A stretch of 64,000 nucleotides of DNA. Source: Gp1-AA122 sp036378535. Lineage in GTDB: Bacteria; Acidobacteriota; Terriglobia; Terriglobales; Acidobacteriaceae. Positions within the stretch are counted from its first letter, which is position 1; every line of letters starts with the position of its first letter. This document shows, one piece after another, positions 44,192 to 52,952 of the stretch. The notes beneath the pieces were generated by a model. It was not told the origin of the DNA and made no database searches. It worked only from the letters and a program-made list of their open reading frames with translations. The stretch is from the NCBI GenBank assembly GCA_036378535.1, contig DASUWH010000046.1:62001-126000 (forward strand), given 5' to 3'. The translations under genes and the position numbers were made by a program.

Positions 44192-44227
44192 AGAAAAAAA
44201 TGCCGAAGGACTCTGTCCCCCGGCATT
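44192..44227 (-). terminator. Rho-independent terminator of the beta-helix gene
   Basis: On the minus strand AATGCCG and CGGCATT form a 7-base stem whose inner part can extend by GGAC/GTCC, followed at once by TTTTTTC. It begins about 35 bases after the stop codon at 44262, in the right orientation for that gene. Confidence 0.8.
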
Positions 44228-44261
44228 GTTCCTGACCAACGCTGGAACTCTGAGCTCTGCC

Positions 44262-45482
44262 CTATGGTCTGACCTTGGTCCGGGTCCTCGCTCGCGGGGA
44301 TGCGGCAGGTAAGGCGCACCCCACGGTGGAACTCGCGGATGTGAATGGTACTGTGTAGTAAGTGTTAGTGCCAATGGTGTTACTGCCTGTGTCGTCGAGA
44401 ATGCCAGCGCAAGCGCTTTCCTCAATGGTATTCCCCGACACAGCGTTGCTGGTGCCAGTGGTGCCGCAGCTCGCGTCCAAATGCACACCCGATTGAGCGC
44501 TGTTGAAGATGAAGTTGCCCGTAATTGTGTTGCCGTTGCTGCAGGCGTCGATGCCGTCAAAGATTGACGTGCCAAAGACTTTGTTGCCCGTAACGCTAAC
44601 GTTATCGCCATAGGTGCCGGGGGTAGCGGCGACCAGCGCGATAGCAATATTGGAGTTGCCCGCTGTATTGCCGGAGACCACGACTCCGCTTTCAGCAGCG
44701 TCGTAAAGCAGGATATCAGATGAACTAGTGTCGGTTGGAATATAGAAGTTGTCGATCACAGTATTGCCCTTAATGATTCCCGCCGCCCCACTAAAGGCGA
44801 GTTCGATGCCGTTCTGCGCAATAACGCTTGTCGGGCCGTACCCCTGGACGTAATTCCCCGTGGCATTCAGTACGGCACCCGTATACCGCGCTACGATTCC
44901 GTTCTTGTTGTAATTGTGAACGGAACTGTTTTGGACGGTCAGAACAGCGCTCGATGACGTGGTCGTCTCCACCATGATTCCCTGTCCCGATTGAATACCG
45001 GTGGGGATATCGCCTGGTACCTCGTTGCGGACGGCAACGTGATTTACAGTGCCCGATGCATCCTGATACAAAACACCGCGAAGGTCGTCATTATCATAGT
45101 TGTTGCCCTTGCCGTCCACCGTCAGATTGGTGATCAAAACTCCAGTCGCGTTTTGGACAAGTACTTGAGCCGCGACTGGTCCCCTCAGATCACTCGTGTT
45201 AACACTTAGACCACCTGCGGGAGGGGAAATCACGACGGCATCTTGCGTTCCGCTCGCGATTCCGGTGAGGGTAAGTTTCTTGGTGATCAGCAGTTGCTCA
45301 GGGTAATTGCCGGGACACACCTTGATTGTGCTTCCGGAGGGAACAGCATTGATTGCGGCTTGAATGGTTGTGAAGTTGACAATATTCAGGCAGCCGCCTA
45401 CCTGTACGGTCGACGCTACCGAGAGTGTGCTAACACACGCCATGAACACGAATGTCATGGCGAGGGACGTAGTTCTTGTCAT
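44262..45482 (-). CDS. Exported right-handed beta-helix protein (NosD/pectate-lyase-like fold)
   Basis: This 406-residue protein has a signal peptide (SLAMTFVFMACVSTLSVAS). TIQAAINAVPSGSTIKVCPG and YPEQLLITKKLTLTGIASG form the standard opening of parallel beta-helix (PbH1) domains. Coils follow with repeated 'GNT..' turns such as GIIKGNTVIDNFYIP, SGVVVSGNTAGNSNIAIAL, NVSVTGNKVFGTSIFDGI and NTITGNFIFNSAQSGVHL. Such proteins bind or cleave polysaccharides at the surface. No lyase active site is recognised, so binding or structural use is as likely. GGAGAAATATCG precedes the ATG. A strong terminator follows the gene. Confidence 0.85.
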   Translation of the reverse strand: MTRTTSLAMTFVFMACVSTLSVASTVQVGGCLNIVNFTTIQAAINAVPSGSTIKVCPGNYPEQLLITKKLTLTGIASGTQDAVVISPPAGGLSVNTSDLRGPVAAQVLVQNATGVLITNLTVDGKGNNYDNDDLRGVLYQDASGTVNHVAVRNEVPGDIPTGIQSGQGIMVETTTSSSAVLTVQNSSVHNYNKNGIVARYTGAVLNATGNYVQGYGPTSVIAQNGIELAFSGAAGIIKGNTVIDNFYIPTDTSSSDILLYDAAESGVVVSGNTAGNSNIAIALVAATPGTYGDNVSVTGNKVFGTSIFDGIDACSNGNTITGNFIFNSAQSGVHLDASCGTTGTSNAVSGNTIEESACAGILDDTGSNTIGTNTYYTVPFTSASSTVGCALPAASPRARTRTKVRP

Positions 45483-45642
45483 CGATATTTCTCCTTGTTG
45501 ATTTTTGAACCGTGGTATCGGTCGATCGAATCAACGTAGGCCGACGTGCAAGGGGGAGGCACGGAACGTGCCTAAGTATACGCCTGTAGCGGAGCGGCAT
45601 TGCAAGCGATGCGTTATAAGCTAAATGGGGGCTGCGTGGAGG

Positions 45643-47211
45643 TTACTTCTTCCGGTTAGGTGCGTCCTGAACGATGGCCTCAACGATGGCGTCGATCGCG
45701 TCTTGCGCCTTGTGTCCGGGTACATCGAAGTTATTGGCAAAGATAGAGAAGACGACTCGATCCCCGGATACGGTAGTCGCATAGCCTGACAGCGATTTCA
45801 CATGATCGAGAGATCCGGTCTTGCCGAGGACCAGTCCCTGCGCGGGCGTGTTGCGCATGCGGTCGGCGAGGGAGCCATCGACGCCAGCGATGGGCAGAGT
45901 CTCCGAATATAGCGTGCCCCACGCTTGCTTGGCCGCATACTGTAACAAAGTCACAACCGCATGTGGCGTCACCAGATTCTGCCGCGAAAGCCCGGAGCCG
46001 TCATAGAAGGCATATTGTTCGCTGGGAATCCCAACCTGGGTTAGAAATCCTCGTAGCACTTCGAGACCACCTTCGATGGTTCCGGTTGTGCCCTTTTCAT
46101 GACCAAGCAGGCGCAGCAGAAGTTCGGCATGCAGGTTCTGGCTAACCTTGTTGATCACACGCACGTCGTCGCTGAGCGGCCGTGAGTCGTAACTGGCAAG
46201 CACGGCAGGTTCTTTAGGCTGGAGCGATCCAGTGTGGGTATCGCCGCCTCCATGGGAGGCAAGCGCCGTGACGCTGAAAGTCGAAAGACTGGCCAACTCG
46301 GTATGGTGCGTCCGTGTGTGACCCGTGACCGCCACTCCCCGCTTCTCGAGAAGATTACGGAACAGAAGCCCGGCGAATCCCGCGGGATCTTCCACGGCCA
46401 GCGCCTCATTGGCTCCGGGATCGCCCACCGGCATGTTTCCCCAAAGCGTGAGCACCATCGATCCGGGCTCACGATTGATAAAGATTTTCCTACCAGTGCC
46501 TGCCGGGGTAGTGATAATGCGGTTGTCAACGCGGTAGTAATCAGAAAAAGGAGTGATAGTAACGTCGGCTGGCTCGCCGGCGCGGGCGGCCGGAGTAATG
46601 TCCACGAAAATCACATTGTCGTTGATCGTCAGGGCTGACACCGGCGCGCCATCCGCCCAGACCAGGTCGTCCTGCGTCCAGCCCTCGCCGTAGCGCTCGA
46701 AGGCGAAATAGGAATCATCGGCGATCACGTCTCCGTCGATGCGCTTGATGCCTTTTTGCACGACGGTATCGGCCAAATCTTCCAGCGCCTTGATGGGGTA
46801 TTCGCTTCGCTCCGTGTGAACGCTATACGGGAGAACGCGTCCCGACAGGTTGGGGTCTCCACGGCCCACCAAAGTCAAATCTCCGTGCAGAACGCCATCC
46901 GAATCGACACCGCCGGTGGTCTCCACGGTGGTGCGGCTTTTGTAGTCGGGACCGATCAGCGCCAGAACCGCGGCTGTCGTGAATAATTTCGTGTTGGAAG
47001 CGGGGATGAAAAGCTTGTCGGCGTTTTGGGAGTACAAAATCTGGCCGTTGGTGAGCGAAACGATTTCGATTCCCCAAAAACCGCGCGCCATATCTGGGTC
47101 TGCAAGGATGGCGTTGATCTTGGGAGTGAGGAGCCGCGAATCGGCAGCATAAATATGCGCAGTAAACAGCAGTACTGCGAGAATGGCGACAGCTGAGCGC
47201 ACCCGGCGCAT
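45643..47211 (-). CDS. dacB: D-alanyl-D-alanine carboxypeptidase/endopeptidase (PBP4 type)
   Basis: This 522-residue periplasmic penicillin-binding protein of class C trims peptidoglycan peptides. A signal peptide is present (AVAILAVLLFTAHIYAADS). Catalytic motifs are SxxK at Ser72-Lys75 (IPASNTKLFTTAAVLAL), SxN in YDGSGLSRQNLVTP, and KTG in VLGKTGSLDHVKSLSGY. The long stretch between SxxK and SxN holds the additional domains characteristic of PBP4/DacB (for example DVIADDSYFAFERYGEGW and WADGAPVSALTINDNVIFVD). It is divergent from folP, with only 54 bases between starts. Confidence 0.92.
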   Translation of the reverse strand: MRRVRSAVAILAVLLFTAHIYAADSRLLTPKINAILADPDMARGFWGIEIVSLTNGQILYSQNADKLFIPASNTKLFTTAAVLALIGPDYKSRTTVETTGGVDSDGVLHGDLTLVGRGDPNLSGRVLPYSVHTERSEYPIKALEDLADTVVQKGIKRIDGDVIADDSYFAFERYGEGWTQDDLVWADGAPVSALTINDNVIFVDITPAARAGEPADVTITPFSDYYRVDNRIITTPAGTGRKIFINREPGSMVLTLWGNMPVGDPGANEALAVEDPAGFAGLLFRNLLEKRGVAVTGHTRTHHTELASLSTFSVTALASHGGGDTHTGSLQPKEPAVLASYDSRPLSDDVRVINKVSQNLHAELLLRLLGHEKGTTGTIEGGLEVLRGFLTQVGIPSEQYAFYDGSGLSRQNLVTPHAVVTLLQYAAKQAWGTLYSETLPIAGVDGSLADRMRNTPAQGLVLGKTGSLDHVKSLSGYATTVSGDRVVFSIFANNFDVPGHKAQDAIDAIVEAIVQDAPNRKK

Positions 47212-47265
47212 AGCTGAATTCTATCAATAAACCTGAGAGAGGGCTGTGATTTAGAATTTCTCGCT

Positions 47266-48201
47266 ATGCGGCCGGTCTTTCATTGGAATCTGGGTGCGCG
47301 CACCCTGGAATTGGGCAAGCGCACTTTGATCATGGGCGTGGTCAACGTGACGCCTGATTCCTTCTCCGATGGTGGACTCTATTTCGACCGTGATCGTGCC
47401 GTGGAGCGGGCGCTGCAATTGCTGCAGCAGGGCGCCGATATTCTGGATATCGGCGGGGAATCGACACGGCCAGGATCAAGCGTGATGGTGAAAGATAAAG
47501 GCGGAGCCGAGGAGAGGCCCAGACCAGAGCGGGGGACAGCCGCATCGAAAACCTGCACCGTCGTTTCCGAGCGGGAGGAACTGGACCGCGTGCTGCCGGT
47601 GATTGTTGCCGTGAAACACGCAAAAGCCGACGCGCTCATTTCGGTCGATACCTATAAGGCCGGAGTAGCCCACGCTGCAGTGGAGGCGGGGGCAACGATC
47701 GTGAACGACGTAAGCGGCTTCCGCTGGGATCCGCAAATGATCAAGACTCTGGCCGAACTGAAATGCGGGACCATACTGATGCATATGCGGGGACGGCCCG
47801 AGGAATGGCGGCAGCTGAAGCCGGTCGCCGATCCGGTGGTCCTGGTCAAACGCGAGCTCAGCGACTGGACGCAGGATGTTGTCCGGCTTGGCATCAAACG
47901 AGACCGGATCGTTCTGGATCCCGGCCTTGGATTCGGCAAGAGTTTCGAGCAGAACTATCCTTTGCTGAAACGGCTGGATGAACTGCACAGCTTGCGCTTT
48001 CCCCTGCTAATAGGCGCGTCCCGCAAATCATTTGTCGGACGTGCTCTTTCTAAAGATGGTCATGACGCTCCAACGGGTGAGCGCCTGCATGGGACGCTGG
48101 CGGCGGAAACGGTTGCTATTCTAAAAGGGGCACACATCATTCGCACTCACGATGTCAAAGCCTCTGTTGATGCGGCTCGAATGGCAGATGTTCTGAGCTG
48201 A
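47266..48201 (+). CDS. folP: Dihydropteroate synthase with an in-frame loop insertion
   Basis: This enzyme condenses p-aminobenzoate with dihydropterin pyrophosphate in folate synthesis. The TIM-barrel signatures are intact: MGVVNVTPDSFSDGG (loop 1), DIGGESTRPGS (loop 2), LISVDTYKAGVAHAAVEAGA, IVNDVSGFRWDP, ILMHMRGRPEEW, DRIVLDPGLGFGKSFEQNYP, LIGASRKSFVGRAL and IIRTHDVKASVDAARMAD. At 311 residues it is longer than the usual about 275. The excess is residues 71-98, a hydrophilic insert rich in K, E, R and G placed directly after STRPG. It begins 64 bases before the photolyase gene ends the group downstream. It is otherwise an ordinary, presumably active enzyme. Confidence 0.93.
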   Translation: MRPVFHWNLGARTLELGKRTLIMGVVNVTPDSFSDGGLYFDRDRAVERALQLLQQGADILDIGGESTRPGSSVMVKDKGGAEERPRPERGTAASKTCTVVSEREELDRVLPVIVAVKHAKADALISVDTYKAGVAHAAVEAGATIVNDVSGFRWDPQMIKTLAELKCGTILMHMRGRPEEWRQLKPVADPVVLVKRELSDWTQDVVRLGIKRDRIVLDPGLGFGKSFEQNYPLLKRLDELHSLRFPLLIGASRKSFVGRALSKDGHDAPTGERLHGTLAAETVAILKGAHIIRTHDVKASVDAARMADVLS

Positions 48202-48249
48202 GTACCGCGTTTTTCGGAGTAGGCGAGCAAACCACTACAACCAACGACT

Positions 48250-49632
48250 GTGCCTCTCGAACAGCTCATCTCCGATCCGCGCGTCACCGTACGCCGCGCC
48301 GCTTCTCCTGACTGCGAAGGCAGATGCGTTGTGTACTGGATGCAACGCGCGCAACGAGGGATCGATAATCTTGCTCTCAATGTAGCGGTGGAAGCCGCCA
48401 ATCTTCTGCGCCGGCCGGTCGTGGTTTTTCTGGCGCCGGTACCGTTCTATCCCAATGCGAATCTCCGTCATTACGCTTTTCTCAACGAGGGCATTCCGGA
48501 TATTGCCGAGGATCTCGTACGCAGGAACATTGGATTTATTCTGCGCCGCTATCCAGACCACAGCTTGATCAAGTTCTGCGATGAGGTTGCTCCCTGTCTC
48601 GTGATCGGCGACGAGAACCCGATGGGTGAGCCGGAGCGCTGGCGGCAACTGGCGGCCAAGAAATTGCGAATTCCGTTCTGGACGGTAGATGCTGATGTAG
48701 TGGTGCCCTCCAACCTGTTGGAGAAGGCCCAGTATGCCGCCCGCATCATTCGTCCGCGCCTGCAGCGTCAGCTTGAACGATTCTTAGTTGAGCCGGGCAA
48801 TCCCCGCGCCCGGGTCCCATGGGAAAAACCGAATGGCTGCCAGTCCCTCCCGATTCACGCAAATATCTCTGATGGTTGGGAGTCGCCACGGGCGGTTGCG
48901 CCAGTTTCCGGATTCGTTGGAGGTACGAAGCGAGCTCTTAAAACACTCCGCGAATTTGTTTCAGGACGATTAAAAGGCTACTCCGAACAACGCAGTCATC
49001 CGGAGAATAGTGGGACGAGTCATTTGTCCGCATACCTGCATTTTGGACACATTGGCCCGCACACGGTGGCGCTCGCAGTGAAAAAAGCGGATGCTCCGCG
49101 AGCTGACAAGGAGGCCTTCCTCGATCAGCTCATCACCTGGCGCGAACTGGCGATTAATTTCGTGCGCTTCAACCCGAACTACGATTCTTTCGAGTCAGGG
49201 GAGCAGTGGGCGGAGAGAACATTAGCCGAGCATGCGCGCGACCACCGGCCGGTGATCTATACCGAGAAGCAGTTGGAGAATGCCGAAACTCACGATCCGC
49301 TCTGGAATGCCGGCCAGATGCAAATGGTGAATCAGGGCTGGATGCACAATTACGTACGCATGTATTGGGCGAAAAAGATTCTGGAGTGGAGCCCATCGGC
49401 CGCGGAAGCTTATCGTATCGCCGTGTGGCTCAATGACAAATATGAGATGGACGGCCGCGATCCCAACGGCTATGCCGGAATTGCTTGGGCGATTGTCGGG
49501 AAGTTTGATCGCCCCTGGTTTGAGCGGCCCATCTTTGGAACCATTCGTTACATGTCGCTCGGGAGCACTGGCAAGAAGTTCGACAGCAGAAGATATATTG
49601 AGCAGCAGCTCTCTTCAAAAGTCCTTGGCTGA
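48250..49632 (+). CDS. Class II CPD deoxyribodipyrimidine photolyase
   Basis: This 460-residue flavoprotein uses light to split cyclobutane pyrimidine dimers. It starts at GTG 48250 and has no membrane or export signal. Class II features are clear: YWMQRAQRGIDNLALNVAVE at the N-terminus, LSAYLHFGHIGPHTVALAV, DQLITWRELAINFVRFNPNY, ETHDPLWNAGQMQMVNQGWM, HNYVRMYWAKKILEWS and DPNGYAGIAWAIVGKFDRPW. It is distinct from E. coli class I PhrB. It lies 48 bases after folP and may be co-transcribed. Its 3' end overlaps the convergent dtd gene by 18 bases. Confidence 0.93.
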   Translation: MPLEQLISDPRVTVRRAASPDCEGRCVVYWMQRAQRGIDNLALNVAVEAANLLRRPVVVFLAPVPFYPNANLRHYAFLNEGIPDIAEDLVRRNIGFILRRYPDHSLIKFCDEVAPCLVIGDENPMGEPERWRQLAAKKLRIPFWTVDADVVVPSNLLEKAQYAARIIRPRLQRQLERFLVEPGNPRARVPWEKPNGCQSLPIHANISDGWESPRAVAPVSGFVGGTKRALKTLREFVSGRLKGYSEQRSHPENSGTSHLSAYLHFGHIGPHTVALAVKKADAPRADKEAFLDQLITWRELAINFVRFNPNYDSFESGEQWAERTLAEHARDHRPVIYTEKQLENAETHDPLWNAGQMQMVNQGWMHNYVRMYWAKKILEWSPSAAEAYRIAVWLNDKYEMDGRDPNGYAGIAWAIVGKFDRPWFERPIFGTIRYMSLGSTGKKFDSRRYIEQQLSSKVLG

Positions 49633-50064
49633 ATCCAGCAGGATAGTTACCGGGCCGTCATTCACTAGTTCGACGTTCATCATTTCCTGAAATTTACCAG
49701 TTTCGCAACGGAGTCCGGCGGCGCGCAGCCTCTCGACAAAGTACTCATACAATTGGCGCGCCTGTTCGGGCGAGGCGGCCGCATCAAAAGAGGGGCGCCT
49801 GCCCCGGCGCACATCACCATATAACGTGAACTGGGACACCGCCAGGACGGCGCCGCCGACATCCGTGACCGAGCGGTTCATCTTTCCTTGTTCGTCTTCG
49901 AAGATACGTAATCCAGCAATCTTGTCGGCCAGATAATCAGCAGCAGCTTGCGAATCGCCCTGGCCGACTGCCAGCAGAACCAGCAGCCCGGGCCCGATCT
50001 CGCCAGTGACTTGGCTGTCCACCGTAACTCTCGCCCGACTCACGCGCTGTACGACCGCTCGCAT
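49615..50064 (-). CDS. dtd: D-aminoacyl-tRNA deacylase
   Basis: This 149-residue homodimeric proofreading enzyme hydrolyses D-aminoacyl-tRNAs and Gly-tRNA(Ala). The ATG at 50064 is the family start (MRAVVQRVSRARVTVDSQVT); the frame runs upstream through repeat-like intergenic sequence and should not be included. Motifs are SQFTLYGDVRRGRRPSFDAA (the SQxTL motif), the Gly-cisPro region in NDGPVTILLDS and GLLVLLAVGQGDSQAAADYL. The length is normal. The 3' end overlaps the photolyase gene. Confidence 0.94.
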   Translation of the reverse strand: MRAVVQRVSRARVTVDSQVTGEIGPGLLVLLAVGQGDSQAAADYLADKIAGLRIFEDEQGKMNRSVTDVGGAVLAVSQFTLYGDVRRGRRPSFDAAASPEQARQLYEYFVERLRAAGLRCETGKFQEMMNVELVNDGPVTILLDSAKDF

Positions 50065-50071
50065 GTATCCA

Positions 50072-50097
50072 GTTTCGAGTTTCTGGTTTCGAGTTTC
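50072..50097. repeat. Tandem 12-base repeat upstream of dtd
   Basis: GTTTCGAGTTTC occurs at 50072-50083 and again at 50086-50097, separated by TG. It lies immediately before the dtd start codon. The following 130 bases contain further loose iterations (GAACTGACCAGTGACC and similar). Comparable GTTTCAA-type iterations occur near 61220. Confidence 0.6.
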
Positions 50098-50371
50098 AAG
50101 CTGGAAAGCAACGCAGCAGCGGGTTGGCTGCCGAGCCCGGGCAGACTTGCGGACTTTTGAATGCCGAGTTGCTGAAAGCGGCGAGCTGAGAACTGACCAG
50201 TGACCGGAGACCTGCGACCGCAGGCCTGCTTCCTGGTTTGACCCCGTTCCGAGCACGATTTAGGATGCTGAGGGGCAGTGCCTGCATTGTGGGGCCGTGC
50301 CCGGTGCTTCCTTTACATAAATTCGTTCCGACAATTACACTAATCGTTTCGTTATCCGGAGGGGATCTCCC

Positions 50372-50617
50372 ATGGCGTCTGTAGATGAGAAAGTCAAGCA
50401 GATCGTAGTTGAGCAACTTGGAGTAGAAGAGTCCGAGGTCACGCCCAAAGCCTCTTTTGTGGATGATCTGGGCGCGGATTCGCTCGACCAAGTCGAACTG
50501 GTGATGGCCTTCGAAGAAGGCTTCGATCTCGAGATTCCCGACGAGGACGCCGAGAAAATCCGCACCGTGCAGGACGCGATTGACTACATCCAGAAACATC
50601 AGAAAGTTGCGAAATAG
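50372..50617 (+). CDS. acpP: Acyl carrier protein, copy 1
   Basis: This 81-residue type II fatty acid synthase carrier has the phosphopantetheine site at Ser37 (DDLGADSLDQVELVMAFEE). It is acidic and helical as expected, with the helix III segment IPDEDAEKIRTVQDAIDYI. GGAGGGGA precedes the ATG. A second copy with 67 of 81 identical residues starts 56 bases downstream and leads into fabF. One may serve fatty acid synthesis and the other a special pool, or the pair may be dosage redundancy. Confidence 0.96.
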   Translation: MASVDEKVKQIVVEQLGVEESEVTPKASFVDDLGADSLDQVELVMAFEEGFDLEIPDEDAEKIRTVQDAIDYIQKHQKVAK

Positions 50618-50673
50618 ACGTAGCTCGGCCGGGCCCGCTAGCCGTCCCGCGCCGCACGTCGAGAGGGGAACGC

Positions 50674-50919
50674 ATGGCAGCCGTTGACGACAAGGTTAAG
50701 CAGATCATCGTGGAGCAGTTGGGAGTGGACGAAGGCGAAGTTACGCCCAATGCCTCGTTCGTGGATGACCTGGGCGCCGACTCCCTCGACACGGTCGAAC
50801 TGGTTATGGCTTTCGAAGAGGCCTTCGACATCGAGATCCCCGACGAAGACGCGGAAAAAATTCGTACCGTTAAGGATGCGGTGGATTACATCGGCAAGCA
50901 CGCCAAAGGGGCAAAATAA
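50674..50919 (+). CDS. acpP: Acyl carrier protein, copy 2
   Basis: This 81-residue carrier again has Ser37 in DDLGADSLDTVELVMAFEEA. It differs from copy 1 at 14 positions, five of them in the last 15 residues (KDAVDYIGKHAKGAK against QDAIDYIQKHQKVAK). The recognition helix II is almost unchanged, so both should be read by the same synthase. GAGAGGGGA precedes the ATG. The fabF start lies 2 bases after its stop, so this copy is the one tightly coupled to fabF. Confidence 0.96.
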   Translation: MAAVDDKVKQIIVEQLGVDEGEVTPNASFVDDLGADSLDTVELVMAFEEAFDIEIPDEDAEKIRTVKDAVDYIGKHAKGAK

Positions 50920-50921
50920 AT

Positions 50922-52154
50922 TTGCGCTGCGTCGTCGTAACTGGCCTGGGCTTGATCTGTGCCGTGGGCAACACCACTGAGGAGACCTGGCGTAACCTGC
51001 TCGCCGGCAAGAGTGGTGTAGGCCGCATCACCCAGTTCGACGCCTCTCAGTTCGCCTGCCAGATAGCCGCAGAAGTAAAGAACTTCGACCCCTTAAACTT
51101 CATCGAAAAAAAAGAATTGAAGAAGATGGGACGCTTCATTCACCTGGCGCTGGCAGCCAGCGATGAGGCGCTGAAGAGCTCTGATCTTAAGATCACGCCG
51201 GAAAATGCCGAGCGCGTCGGCGTGCATATTGGATCGGGCATTGGCGGGTTCGATGTCATCGAGCGCGAGCACTCGAACCTGCTCAACGGCGGCCCGCGCA
51301 AGATTTCCCCATTTTTCATTCCCGCTGCCATCATCAATCTCGCGGCGGGACACGTCTCCATGCGATACGGTGCCAAGGGACCCAATGAAGCCACCGCCAC
51401 CGCGTGCACAACCAGTGCTCATTCAATCGGAGATTCCTGCCGCATTATCCAGCATGGGGATGCCGACGTCGTGATTGCGGGCGGAACTGAGGCTGCTATC
51501 ACACCAATGGGCGTCGGCGGATTCGCAGCCATGCGGGCGCTTTCCACGCGTAACGATGATCCGGAGAAGGCCAGCCGGCCTTGGGACGTCGATCGCGATG
51601 GCTTTGTGATTGGCGAGGGCGCCGGCATTCTCATCCTCGAAGAGCTTGAGCACGCCCGGAAACGCGGCGCGCCCATTCTGGCGGAAATTGTCGGCTACGG
51701 TATGAGTGGAGATGCCTTTCATATTACGCAACCCGCACCCGAAGGCGAAGGCGGAAATCGGGTCATGCGCAACGCGCTCGAAGACGCCAAGCTGAAACCC
51801 AGCGCCGTGGGATACGTGAACGCCCACGGAACCTCAACGCCGCTGGGCGACGTTCTGGAAGCGACCGCCATCCGCAATCTTTTCGGTGAAAAAATTCTGG
51901 TCAGCTCGACCAAGTCGATGACCGGACACCTGCTCGGCGGCGCCGGCGGCCTGGAAGCGGGAATTACCGTGCTCGCGCTTAGAGATCAGGTTCTGCCCCC
52001 GACCATCAATCTTCAAAATCAAGCCCCCGAAACTGCAGGCATGGATTTCATACCGAACCAGTCTCGCAAAGTCTCCATCGAATACGCCATGTCGAACTCC
52101 TTCGGGTTCGGCGGGACCAACGGCGCGTTGCTGTTCCGCCGCTGGAGCGAATAG
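50922..52154 (+). CDS. fabF: Beta-ketoacyl-ACP synthase II
   Basis: This 410-residue condensing enzyme of fatty acid elongation has the Cys-His-His triad: Cys162 in ATACTTSAHSIGDSCRII, the first His in VNAHGTSTPLGD and the second in STKSMTGHLLGGAGGLEAG. The start is a TTG 2 bases after the acpP stop, with AAAGGGG in the end of acpP as ribosome site, and the sequence LRCVVVTGLGLICAVGN begins exactly where the family does. The C-terminus SNSFGFGGTNGALLFRR is complete. It forms an operon with the two acpP genes. Confidence 0.95.
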   Translation: MRCVVVTGLGLICAVGNTTEETWRNLLAGKSGVGRITQFDASQFACQIAAEVKNFDPLNFIEKKELKKMGRFIHLALAASDEALKSSDLKITPENAERVGVHIGSGIGGFDVIEREHSNLLNGGPRKISPFFIPAAIINLAAGHVSMRYGAKGPNEATATACTTSAHSIGDSCRIIQHGDADVVIAGGTEAAITPMGVGGFAAMRALSTRNDDPEKASRPWDVDRDGFVIGEGAGILILEELEHARKRGAPILAEIVGYGMSGDAFHITQPAPEGEGGNRVMRNALEDAKLKPSAVGYVNAHGTSTPLGDVLEATAIRNLFGEKILVSSTKSMTGHLLGGAGGLEAGITVLALRDQVLPPTINLQNQAPETAGMDFIPNQSRKVSIEYAMSNSFGFGGTNGALLFRRWSE

Positions 52155-52171
52155 AACAGCCTTGGGAGTTT

Positions 52172-52951
52172 TTATCCGACCAGGAAGGGGATAATCCCAT
52201 TCTGCTTTTTTCCCAAATATCGGCGCGCGCTGACCCCTAGGGATGCCCCGCGGCCAAATACCGGCGGAGTGAACAGGAAAGCGTCTCCGTCACGGCGCAC
52301 CTGAATAGTTGTTCCATCGAACTGTTGAGGAAATTCCGCCGGCTCGACGGCTCCGCAGCAGAGATACAGCGACACCAAATCGCAGAATTGCAGGACATCT
52401 GTTAGAGCCTCAAATTCGGGAGGTGATGCTTCAACAGCATCGCGCAATCGCGCCTGACGGGCAGATTCCTCGGAGAGGAATTGCCGCAGCCGACTGATGT
52501 CTTCGGCGCTGTCGCTTCGAGAAGCTAACCGGCTTTGTCCCAGTCGGCTGAAATGCTTACTCACGATAATTCCGCCCAGATAGCCGATATGCTCGGCGGC
52601 ATTGATGGAGCCGACCCATGCGACCAGGAAATCCGCGGGACAGATTTCTAAAAAGGATACTGGAGACGTTAACTTTAAGGAGGCAGTGGTGAGGGTGGTT
52701 ACGCTGTCGAACTCCGCCCAGCCTGCGTCGTGAGCGGAAATCGCAGCAATCACCTCTGCACTGAGGGCAGGAATCGTGGGGAAATCCAGCCGCGCGGCCA
52801 AGTCTCCTGCCAGGGCCGCGTGATCCGGTTGCGCGACCAGCCACCAGTCCCGGGCGCGCTGCCGCTGTCGTCTTTCTACAGCGCGCCAGGCGGGAATGGG
52901 AATGGCATCGGGCTGAGGGTGATTGTTGGCAGGCAGCGGATACAGCACCAT
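52172..52951 (-). CDS. DUF3891 family protein
   Basis: This protein of 259 residues starts at ATG 52951; the frame is open to 53095, but that part lies over the DUF488 gene. It matches the DUF3891 family, with WWLVAQPDHAALAGDLAARL at the N-terminus and the HD-like IAAISAHDAGWAEFD. The middle (FLVAWVGSINAAEHIGYLGG, ISRLRQFLSEESARQARL) is helical. The histidines and aspartates recall HD-domain metal sites, but the activity is unknown. It starts one base after the DUF488 stop, so the two genes are coupled. Confidence 0.8.
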   Translation of the reverse strand: MVLYPLPANNHPQPDAIPIPAWRAVERRQRQRARDWWLVAQPDHAALAGDLAARLDFPTIPALSAEVIAAISAHDAGWAEFDSVTTLTTASLKLTSPVSFLEICPADFLVAWVGSINAAEHIGYLGGIIVSKHFSRLGQSRLASRSDSAEDISRLRQFLSEESARQARLRDAVEASPPEFEALTDVLQFCDLVSLYLCCGAVEPAEFPQQFDGTTIQVRRDGDAFLFTPPVFGRGASLGVSARRYLGKKQNGIIPFLVG

Positions 52952-52952
52952 C

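Noticed and set aside
44060..44647. 195-residue minus frame overlapping the beta-helix gene
   Set aside because: It is in a different frame from the clear beta-helix protein, runs across its terminator and is low-complexity (Ala/Thr-rich).
50065..50256. N-terminal extension of dtd
   Set aside because: The extension translates repeat-like intergenic DNA, and the family starts at the Met at 50064.
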